Positions 17,590-24,279 of a DNA stretch of 24,279 nucleotides are shown here, piece after piece. Below the pieces are notes generated by a model. It saw only the letters and a program-made list of their open reading frames with translations. It made no database searches and was not told where the DNA came from. Each line of letters starts with the position of its first letter. The first letter of the stretch is position 1. Origin of the DNA: a virus. The translations under genes and the position numbers were made by a program. The stretch is from positions 1-24,279 of IMG/VR virus record IMGVR_UViG_3300031772_006060; one strand, 5' to 3'.

Positions 17590-17631
17590 ATATAGACGGG
17601 AGTATTAATAGATCATCAGGTACCAGTGGTG

Positions 17632-18612
17632 CTATCCCATAGGTCCCAGGTCGTTCTCTATAATTTGAGCCTCTCCGATGGATTTTGGTACTTTCACGGT
17701 ACCCCCGGCAGGATCCTTGACCTCCATGAGCTCTGACTGTTTTCTGAAAACAGAGTACCCCTCACTGGTCTTTATCTCCTCCTCGTCACAGAAACGTATA
17801 CCCCCGAATTTCTTGCGCACCTTCTCGCGCACAGTATCTTCCAGACTTTGGTCTCGGGCTACGATTGCTGTAGACGGAAAACCTATGAGAATAGTCCTCG
17901 ACAGGCGCTCTTTGTGGAGTCTAGCCATAGTCGCAGATATTTTGTCAGCACCCTGCTTGAGGATACCTGTAAATATCTGCGCTGCCTGCACGGCTTTATT
18001 TAGAGCTATTTTATTGACCTCTCTTATCTCATCTATCACGAGATGCTCTATTTTTTTCACATTACCAGGGAAAGCTGCCAGGGCTTTAGCATCTGTGAAC
18101 AGAGCGTATATTTCCTTTGTACCTGACCCTGGAGATCCCCTCATATCATCCAGCACACTCATAGTGGACACTATCATGGAGGATACCCTTTTCATATACC
18201 CAGATACCTTATCTACCACAGCAATTCGGGTAGGGTACGCGTCCACATAATGAGTAGGTAGCTGCTCTTCTTCTTCTGAAAAATATTTGGATATCTCTTC
18301 CAGCACTTTTGACTTTTTAGCTATGTCCTCATTTGCCACCACGGTAAAATCATTGGTAAAATAATTATCCTGTATTTTGTCTGATTGATCTCTCACCGAT
18401 TTTTTCTTACCTACATAAACAGAAGAATATTTATCCAGTATACTGATATGACTTTTTGCGAAACTGTCCTGAGTGTATAACTGAGGCACATTCGTAAAAA
18501 GCATCTTAAACTCACTCAGACCTTTGAGTAGGCACACCGAGTCACTCGCGAATTTGCTCAAAGTCTTAAAAGAATCGCTCTGTGTAGCACCGGTATTTAT
18601 GTAGGAGCTCAT
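17632..18612 (-). CDS. Unknown virion/baseplate-region protein, helical (326 aa)
   Basis: No recognised family. The sequence is mostly predicted helix: the stretch ~95-115 ends in an acidic run (YFSEEEEQL), and residues 180-235 form long amphipathic helices (KKIEHLVIDEIREVNKIALN onward). The C-terminal third mixes strands and charged segments (RKKFGGIRFCDEEEIKTSEG). There is no signal peptide or transmembrane helix. The start overlaps the upstream stop by four bases (ATGA) without a Shine-Dalgarno, so translation depends on the upstream 151-aa gene. A 42-base spacer separates it from the gp25-like gene. From position it is likely a wedge, hub or assembly protein; this is inference. Confidence 0.75.
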   Translation of the reverse strand: MSSYINTGATQSDSFKTLSKFASDSVCLLKGLSEFKMLFTNVPQLYTQDSFAKSHISILDKYSSVYVGKKKSVRDQSDKIQDNYFTNDFTVVANEDIAKKSKVLEEISKYFSEEEEQLPTHYVDAYPTRIAVVDKVSGYMKRVSSMIVSTMSVLDDMRGSPGSGTKEIYALFTDAKALAAFPGNVKKIEHLVIDEIREVNKIALNKAVQAAQIFTGILKQGADKISATMARLHKERLSRTILIGFPSTAIVARDQSLEDTVREKVRKKFGGIRFCDEEEIKTSEGYSVFRKQSELMEVKDPAGGTVKVPKSIGEAQIIENDLGPMG

Positions 18613-19064
18613 AAGCGCTGTATAGCCAGCATATCTCCTTCCAACTTAGCCTTATGTAATTTCATTCTTTTCAACTCATCTATCCTGTCATTTATCTCAT
18701 AGTGTATCTTTACTAGTATCTTTTCTTTCAGCAAAGTAAATATTTCATCAGGTATGTTCTTCCTCATGGCTTTCTCTACCTCTACAGATCCTATGTTTTG
18801 GTCAGCTCCAGTATCCGGATACACATCATCACTTATTACGCTCTCAAACGCTGGGAACAAAGCATAATCTATCTGACGCTCGTCTAAGAATGCTACCAAA
18901 TTCTCTCGACGAGACTTTATACGTAGAGCCAGGTTAGTGACTTTCTTCTCCAAATAAGATAGAGTAGCAGACAGCTCTGCTTTATTGCTGGAGTACAAAT
19001 CTACCAGGTGCTGTACCTCACCTACCGTATCTTGATTGTGGTAGGCATCTTTTCTCAAATTCAT
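18609..19064 (-). CDS. Unknown small coiled-coil-like protein (151 aa)
   Basis: The protein is almost wholly charged and helical. Two long helices look able to form coiled coils: about residues 15-65 (VQHLVDLYSSNKAELSATLS, then KSRRENLVAFLDERQ) and 110-150 (LLKEKILVKIHYEINDRIDE onward). A short Gly/Asp-rich loop, DDVYPDTGADQNIGS, separates them, so an antiparallel helical hairpin is likely. The ATG at 19064 has GGAG six bases upstream, and the upstream gene's TAG lies directly between them. It overlaps the 326-aa gene by ATGA. No family is recognised; a structural or assembly partner of its two neighbours is the best guess. Confidence 0.75.
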   Translation of the reverse strand: MNLRKDAYHNQDTVGEVQHLVDLYSSNKAELSATLSYLEKKVTNLALRIKSRRENLVAFLDERQIDYALFPAFESVISDDVYPDTGADQNIGSVEVEKAMRKNIPDEIFTLLKEKILVKIHYEINDRIDELKRMKLHKAKLEGDMLAIQRL

Positions 19065-19067
19065 TCA

Positions 19068-20810
19068 CTACTCCAGTCCCAATAGCTTCACAAACGTTGC
19101 AACAGCTTTCTCAGTGACTTTAATTTTTGCTTTTAACGCTTCCACCTCTCCTGGGGGTACTACTTCTACGAGTCTCTCCGTGGAGAGACATGGATACCCG
19201 AACAACAGAATTACCCCAAACATGATTCCCTTTTCGGTATACTGACCTATCCCACCATTTTTTGTAATTTTAGCCACAGTGTAGTTAGGCTGCTCCGACT
19301 GCTGGACTCCGGACGTAGTGTCTCCGAGACTCGATGCTTTATTGAACCTATCCACAAAACCCGCCATCCCGCCCTCTTGTACAGGTAGCTTTAGGACCAT
19401 AAACGTACCACGCATGTTGAAAGCCATCAGACGTGTGATGATATCACTGAACTCTGTCACCAAGGCCAGTATGTCAGACACCTTTTTAGCGTAAAAATCT
19501 ATAAACTCAGTGGTAGCGCTACTACCAGTATTCACCATCCCTGCTATTCTGTCCGCCAGGTCATCTATCTTATGAAGCACTATATCTAGGCTCTTACCCA
19601 GCAGCCTCCTGATAGTAAGAGACTGCCATTCACTTTTCAGATCTATGAAATTTAGGAACTCTCCGTTTATGCCCAGGGTAGTATACTTAGCCAACTCCAA
19701 TGTTGGTATACAGTTCCTAGGAGTGACTGCTTGTATTGGCGTGGCTATAGGGCTACGAAGATCTTCTATGAGAGGGTTATCTTCGAAAAACGTGTCTCCT
19801 ATCATACTGTATATCTTATAATAGTATGTCACACCGTCTTTTACATCAAAATCAGTATACCGATAATGAATTTTTCCTGGTATGTTATGTGCATCCGCTA
19901 TCATTTCCCCTAACACCATCACATTTACTTCTACACCATCTATTACAGGACTTGGATTCTTTGGGATACCGGTAGGAACTGTACTCCTATAAATACCATA
20001 CCGAGTAACAGGATTGTCTGGGGCGTCCCACGTGAGCTGTACCCCAAAAACCTTATCTGATGTGCCAGGCTTCCTGAATAGTCCCGCGGTAGCCTTGAAA
20101 TTTTTGGCTGGAGAAGGCATGGGATTTTGAAACCCAAAAAATTCACTCAGGACTTTGAAATTATGCACGAGATTTGACAAAAACTCAGGATCATTAGTAC
20201 CGCCCAACATGGCCAATATGACCCCACCAACTTTATCTTTAGGGTTATCAAATTTAGGAGCATCCGGGTCAGAGCTGCTCGTGCACGTCGCATTTACTCT
20301 ACTTATGAACTCCCGGTACCCGCCATACACAGGAATAGTATATTTCGGAGCTTTCCGATCGAAATTAGGAGCTATGATACTCAAATACACGCCACTGGAC
20401 GCAAACGAGTTAATGAGATCCTTCAGAGCTTTTGCGAGTGCCTTAGTAATAAACTGCAGGAAAATAGCTATAGATTTTACATTACCACTGAACAACTGCA
20501 TAACCTTGAGGAGCTGTGCCACTACTCTCGTGAGTTTATCTACCTGCTTCAAGAACGTAGTAATGGCGTTAGCGGCATACTGCATGTTAGATAAACTCAG
20601 ACTCAAAGACCAACTATCCCATGCGTATCCTTTATTAGCCGTATCCTGAGGACTCGGAGATGTAGTATAGAAAGGGCTCTGAATAGCAGCCACCACCGCC
20701 GTAGTAGGATCAGGCACCATATCCTTTGCCGTGATATTTTTGATAACTAAGTCTTCCAGCTTAGGCTTCACGATCTCAGGATCTACATCGTATTTAATGC
20801 GCACAGACAT
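19068..20810 (-). CDS. Unknown baseplate-region structural protein with FnIII-like domain (580 aa)
   Basis: The order of parts is: an N-terminal region (1-65); long helices (~70-140, LLKVMQLFSGNVKSIAIFLQ); a Cys-containing middle segment; a fibronectin-III-like domain at ~233-362 (VQLTWDAPDNPVTRYGIYRS, then DGVTYYYKIYSM); a second helical region (~395-470); and a C-terminal part with the hydrophobic stretch GIMFGVILLFGYP. The last is too short and polar-flanked to call a membrane helix. FnIII-like domains are common insertions in tail proteins exposed on the virion. The ATG at 20810 is one base after the upstream TAA, with a weak AGAG at nine bases. I do not recognise the family; placement between a giant structural protein and the gp25/J pair suggests a tail-hub or baseplate component. 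Confidence 0.75.
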   Translation of the reverse strand: MSVRIKYDVDPEIVKPKLEDLVIKNITAKDMVPDPTTAVVAAIQSPFYTTSPSPQDTANKGYAWDSWSLSLSLSNMQYAANAITTFLKQVDKLTRVVAQLLKVMQLFSGNVKSIAIFLQFITKALAKALKDLINSFASSGVYLSIIAPNFDRKAPKYTIPVYGGYREFISRVNATCTSSSDPDAPKFDNPKDKVGGVILAMLGGTNDPEFLSNLVHNFKVLSEFFGFQNPMPSPAKNFKATAGLFRKPGTSDKVFGVQLTWDAPDNPVTRYGIYRSTVPTGIPKNPSPVIDGVEVNVMVLGEMIADAHNIPGKIHYRYTDFDVKDGVTYYYKIYSMIGDTFFEDNPLIEDLRSPIATPIQAVTPRNCIPTLELAKYTTLGINGEFLNFIDLKSEWQSLTIRRLLGKSLDIVLHKIDDLADRIAGMVNTGSSATTEFIDFYAKKVSDILALVTEFSDIITRLMAFNMRGTFMVLKLPVQEGGMAGFVDRFNKASSLGDTTSGVQQSEQPNYTVAKITKNGGIGQYTEKGIMFGVILLFGYPCLSTERLVEVVPPGEVEALKAKIKVTEKAVATFVKLLGLE

Positions 20811-20811
20811 A

Positions 20812-21033
20812 TTACCGAACTCTTTTCTTATTCTGGCTCACAGACTCTATCTCTTTGTTCACTATTTTAGACAACAAAACGAGCATGGGCTCCGCAAACT
20901 CTTTCGCGAAACCACCACGCTCACCTGCCTGAACAACCTGCCACGCAGGAGCTAACTCAGTTCCCCCAACATGTCCTGGTCCGTCTGCCTGGACGAGATC
21001 GCTTTCGCCAACGCTTTCGCTCTCTGATCGCAT
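20812..21033 (-). CDS. Small 73-aa ORF overlapping the upstream gene; own gene or -1 frameshift tail
   Basis: The ORF starts at an ATG (21033) inside the end of the upstream giant gene, overlaps it by 82 bases, and then covers the 140 bases before the next gene. GGGAG lies five bases upstream of the ATG, a good ribosome-binding site. The non-overlapping part (WQVVQAGERGGFAKEFAEPM then LVLLSKIVNKEIES) looks like ordinary helical protein. The overlapping part (MRSESESVGESDLVQADG) is low in complexity. The only in-frame ATG after the overlap, at 20886, would leave 24 residues. An alternative is a -1 frameshift in the GGGGG run near the end of the giant gene, adding about 48 residues to it. No family is recognised. 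Confidence 0.55.
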   Translation of the reverse strand: MRSESESVGESDLVQADGPGHVGGTELAPAWQVVQAGERGGFAKEFAEPMLVLLSKIVNKEIESVSQNKKRVR

Positions 21034-24000
21034 CCTATCTCCCTATGGTATTTCATGTACAGCCAGAAATACTTGTTAGAAACTACCGCTTCGTTGATTA
21101 CACTATCCTTTATCTGATTGTACCGGACAGTCCTCATATACCCAATAAAATTGGCGAGGTCTATCGCATACGGATTATTAATGTCATATCTCTCAGGCGT
21201 ATAATAATCATAGAGTATTTGACCCGTACTACTCTTCCAGGGCTTACCAAGCCTCTCCTTCACGTAGTTCAACTGAGTATGCAAATTCCGGTCGGAAATC
21301 TGAATCCACTGGATGTCTCCCAGTACCCCGAAATACACATGCGCAGGCGTATTCCCCGTCGTGAGCTGTTTAGGCGTCGTAGTAGTGTCCGGCAGCCCGT
21401 ACGTGACGTCCACTACTTTCACAGGGAGTATGTCTATAGACGTCATACCCTGCGTGTAACTACCATAGAGGATATCGTCGATCCAGGCATATATATCCTT
21501 GTCCACAGGAGTACTCGCTCTGACTGTGCCAAAAGACTGCGCTACCAGTTCACCCGTAGACACAGACACGTTGGCAGTAGTGTACATGTTCAACAGGTTC
21601 ACAGCTACTATATCGTTGAGTTTGGCGTACAGTAGCGTGTCATCCGCTATAGATGATCCTGTAGCGTCCAATAACCGCGTAGCTTCCCTGTTATTGTACG
21701 TATAATCAATCACCTCTGACCTAAACAGAGGCTCGAATATCGCATCCGGATATCCCCTGAGACCAGATATGTAAGTAGCCAAGCTCGATACAGTAAAAGT
21801 ACTGATGTCATGACCCACCAGGGAGTACGTGTCGTTATACTGTATAGAGCACGTCAAAACCAATCTATCTCGAGTAGCTGGTATCTCAAATCGAGGATTC
21901 GAAATAACATAGTGTGTGCCAGACAGACTCCTGACTTTTAGCTGCAGGGCACTCTGTAGCTGAGAGAGCACGGTCACGGATAGATTCACATATTTCCTGT
22001 GGACTGTGTGTATCCCTACACCCGCCCCGGTGATCGTGATAGGGCTACCACTCAGAGTAGTCGATACCTCTATGGTCTTGTAGGCACCTATCTCAGTCAC
22101 AGACACTACGTAATAATCGGTGAGCAGCGCCAGTGGAGGGGGTAAAGATCCGCCTACGTTGGTGAGTTGGACCACATCATCCACTGTCCAGTCTGTGCGT
22201 ACTACATATAGCTCGTAGCTTTGTCGTGTTACTGTGTGGACTCCGGTGCCTGCATTAAACAGAACAAAAGCCGTACCACCCAGGGTAGCCGATAATTTTA
22301 CTCTGGGATCAAGTGTGGTGCCTGACACACTCACCACATAGTAGTCTATTCCTGACACCAGAGGTGTGGGCAGAGCAGGGAAAGGGGGCTGTATGAAAGG
22401 TAGTGTCCCAGTAGTAGTGAGTCGGACTACATCGTTGACCTGCCAATCACCCACCGGAACGATAAACTCAGAGGTAAGCACACTGACTGTGAGCGCTCCC
22501 GACAGATGAGCCGCCTGTATACTATCATCGACCTCTGCTACCACACCGCTACCAGCTTCGATATCTGTGGTGGCGTCAGCACCGTGACTACCTACCACGT
22601 TAGCCTCAAACACAGATGCTCCGAGCTGAGCTGATGTGTCTATATTAATAGCAGCGGCTAACTCAGACACAGTGTCATATAAAATGTCATCGAAGATGTA
22701 TTCTTTCTCATACAGATAGTTGTAGGTCCAATCACAAGACAGGTCCAAGGTCTCTGCCATATCATTTACTGTATATGCAGACGTAGTGAACTGATATCCC
22801 GCACCGGGTCTCAAAGTCATCACGAAATCATTACGGAGCATTATGCTATCGAGCCTGGACTTAGGTACATCAGCACTGTAGTTTGGTAGATACCCGTACT
22901 CAAAAAATCCAGGGTCGGGGTCTACCGTATGATTACCCTTGTTGGAGTACCGAGTAAAATTGAGGTTACAATAGAACCATTTTCTCACTACGCTATGCTG
23001 ATTGATCCTATCCACGAGTTCCCCGATGCTCTCTGTTGCGAGCTCTGGATATCCTAAAGCTCCAGCCAGGGGGATACCACACCCTATGGACTTGTCAGGC
23101 TGCCCTGTGTCACCGTCCTCAGAATACCCTACTTTAGTACTCCTGAAATAGATCCAATTATCTTTTACCTCATAGTATCCAGAGTCGTCCCAGCAGTATA
23201 TGTCGAATGCCAGGGTATCTTTCCTGTACCCTCTAGGGTTGTTGTTCAGAGTGTTCAGGTACGCTACATCCGGGGCATTCATCGTAAACCCGTACGTATC
23301 ACCAGGACTATATCGCTTTGCTGCCATATTGAGTACGATAGGCTGATCTACCGTACGGTTTACAGTGGTGATCTCCCACCCTATCAGCTTATCGACTTTC
23401 GGTTCTAATTTAGGCGAAGAACCCGTAACTGGGTATTCTACGAAGAAACTTCTCACGATAGGAGTGTACACCGCGTCCAGCTCATAACTCTTGTACGATC
23501 CGCGAGCATCCAGGTCAGTCTGATTATCTCCTACCACATTAGCCGTGAAATACTTCCTATCATACGTAGGGTCCGCTGGTACGCTCCCATCAAATATCTG
23601 TACCTGTCCTTGCTCATTGAACCTACTACTGTTGATAGCACGCACCACTTCTGCTATAGTGTTGTATTTACGGAGATTCACCTTCAGGACATTAGTGGAC
23701 CCTACTGTAGCATCCACATACGGTATGCGCCTCAATACCAACTCTTTTATCACAGATACCTGAGGCTGATTCAGGTCTACATTCTCTATGGTAGTGTACT
23801 GACTCTCTGTCACGTACCCCACTCTATCGATTTGCTGTACTATCTCCGCTGGGTTGTAGCTCTTGTATGACCCACTATCAAAATCATTATAAGTGGCTTC
23901 CCACGTAGTACCGTCCGAGCAGTCTATCTGTAGCACAGGCTCATTCTCTGTCGTACTCCAGACACCTGATACAGGGATACCATCAATAGGTGACTTCCGA

Positions 24001-24279
24001 GCATTACCGTTAGAGGTGTACATAGGGAACGAGTAATACGCGTTCTGACAGCTCAACAAGCTGAGAGCGTTCGTGGGGTCAGTGATATCTGCAGTCCTAG
24101 TATCTACATACAGAGTGTCTGCCAAATTCGACTCTATGTATTTATACACATTTTCTGCTACGATATGCTCTGCCGTAGCTACCGTGAAAGTACTATTGGG
24201 CACGAACACCGCGGACGAATCAAACAGCTGTACGCCCAGGTAGAGCTTAGCAGTTATTTCACTGGCTACCGCCTCCAGC
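20952..24279 (-). CDS. Giant virion structural protein with repeated domains (5' end outside window)
   Basis: The frame is open from the last codon of the window (LEAVASEITAKLYLGVQLFD...) with no start visible, giving at least 1108 residues. The GTG at 24209 is an internal codon; residue numbers below count from it. Four segments resemble the FliD/flagellin-type IN motif: PAEIVQQID (~120), AEVVRAIN (~186), GELVDRIN (~396) and SELAAAIN (~515). Two are followed by F(T/E)ANVVG. Residues ~579-662 and ~664-738 are two copies of a domain with the core DDVVQLTNVGGSLP, YYVVSV and GTGVHTV; a third copy is in the 1090-aa fibre protein. The C-terminal ~110 residues are helical (HTQLNYVKERLGKPWKSS onward). 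No enzyme motif is seen. It is a large tail or baseplate protein of unknown family. Confidence 0.8.
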   Translation of the reverse strand, partial: LEAVASEITAKLYLGVQLFDSSAVFVPNSTFTVATAEHIVAENVYKYIESNLADTLYVDTRTADITDPTNALSLLSCQNAYYSFPMYTSNGNARKSPIDGIPVSGVWSTTENEPVLQIDCSDGTTWEATYNDFDSGSYKSYNPAEIVQQIDRVGYVTESQYTTIENVDLNQPQVSVIKELVLRRIPYVDATVGSTNVLKVNLRKYNTIAEVVRAINSSRFNEQGQVQIFDGSVPADPTYDRKYFTANVVGDNQTDLDARGSYKSYELDAVYTPIVRSFFVEYPVTGSSPKLEPKVDKLIGWEITTVNRTVDQPIVLNMAAKRYSPGDTYGFTMNAPDVAYLNTLNNNPRGYRKDTLAFDIYCWDDSGYYEVKDNWIYFRSTKVGYSEDGDTGQPDKSIGCGIPLAGALGYPELATESIGELVDRINQHSVVRKWFYCNLNFTRYSNKGNHTVDPDPGFFEYGYLPNYSADVPKSRLDSIMLRNDFVMTLRPGAGYQFTTSAYTVNDMAETLDLSCDWTYNYLYEKEYIFDDILYDTVSELAAAINIDTSAQLGASVFEANVVGSHGADATTDIEAGSGVVAEVDDSIQAAHLSGALTVSVLTSEFIVPVGDWQVNDVVRLTTTGTLPFIQPPFPALPTPLVSGIDYYVVSVSGTTLDPRVKLSATLGGTAFVLFNAGTGVHTVTRQSYELYVVRTDWTVDDVVQLTNVGGSLPPPLALLTDYYVVSVTEIGAYKTIEVSTTLSGSPITITGAGVGIHTVHRKYVNLSVTVLSQLQSALQLKVRSLSGTHYVISNPRFEIPATRDRLVLTCSIQYNDTYSLVGHDISTFTVSSLATYISGLRGYPDAIFEPLFRSEVIDYTYNNREATRLLDATGSSIADDTLLYAKLNDIVAVNLLNMYTTANVSVSTGELVAQSFGTVRASTPVDKDIYAWIDDILYGSYTQGMTSIDILPVKVVDVTYGLPDTTTTPKQLTTGNTPAHVYFGVLGDIQWIQISDRNLHTQLNYVKERLGKPWKSSTGQILYDYYTPERYDINNPYAIDLANFIGYMRTVRYNQIKDSVINEAVVSNKYFWLYMKYHREIGCDQRAKALAKAISSRQTDQDMLGELS
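21039..21044 (-). promoter_or_regulatory. Internal ribosome binding site AGGGAG for the 73-aa ORF
   Basis: AGGGAG on the minus strand ends five bases before the ATG at 21033, inside the coding region of the giant upstream protein. It is the main evidence that the small ORF is translated from its own start. Confidence 0.55.
21996..22475 (-). repeat. Two tandem copies of a small beta domain (DDVV...LP...YYVVSV...HTV)
   Basis: Copy one (about residues 579-662 counted from 24209) and copy two (664-738) share NDVVRLTTTG/DDVVQLTNVG, DYYVVSV, LSATLGG/VSTTLSG and G(T/V)G(V/I)HTV. Copy one has a longer Pro-rich loop (FIQPPFPALPTPL). Confidence 0.8.

Noticed and set aside
1-24279. Reassigned stop codon, as in some large gut phages
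   Set aside because: TAA, TAG and TGA each end genes at tightly packed junctions with sensible downstream starts.

Overview
All supported genes in this window lie on the minus strand and abut or overlap by a few bases. Together they form the baseplate-to-fibre part of the structural gene cluster of a contractile-tailed bacteriophage (Caudoviricetes, myovirus-like). Two assignments anchor this: a Mu gp47/P2 gpJ-type baseplate J protein (13490-16846) and, directly upstream of it, a protein resembling T4 gp25/P2 gpW (16843-17589). Several proteins exceed 1,000 residues, so the phage may be large, but genome size and host cannot be read from this window. TAA, TAG and TGA all serve as stops, so the standard bacterial code fits. 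I see no tRNA, rRNA, CRISPR array, integrase or transposase.

Transcription runs from high to low coordinates. (1) 24279-20952: a very large structural protein cut by the window edge, with repeated small domains. (2) 21033-20812: a small overlapping ORF that is either its own gene or a -1 frameshift extension of the previous one. (3) 20810-17632: three unrecognised, largely helical proteins (580, 151 and 326 aa), one with a fibronectin-III-like insert. (4) 17589-13490: the gp25-like protein and baseplate J. (5) 13487-9039: a 1482-aa structural protein carrying an inserted Ycf48-like beta-propeller. (6) 9037-6773: three small adhesin/fibre genes built from collagen-like repeats, PKD domains and a jelly roll that appears split between two genes.

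(7) After the only sizeable gap (6595-6772) the sequence becomes AT-richer. It encodes a second set of exposed proteins: a 442-aa protein, a 1090-aa protein, a 70-aa protein and a protein ending in at least four tandem PKD domains that runs off the left edge.

The gene order suggests assembly from inner baseplate through wedge to fibres and receptor-binding proteins. The fibre end is a mosaic of carbohydrate- or surface-binding modules (PKD, LamG-like, collagen-like, propellers). Many starts sit on or next to the previous stop, and several Shine-Dalgarno sequences include that stop codon, which points to translational coupling along one long late operon.
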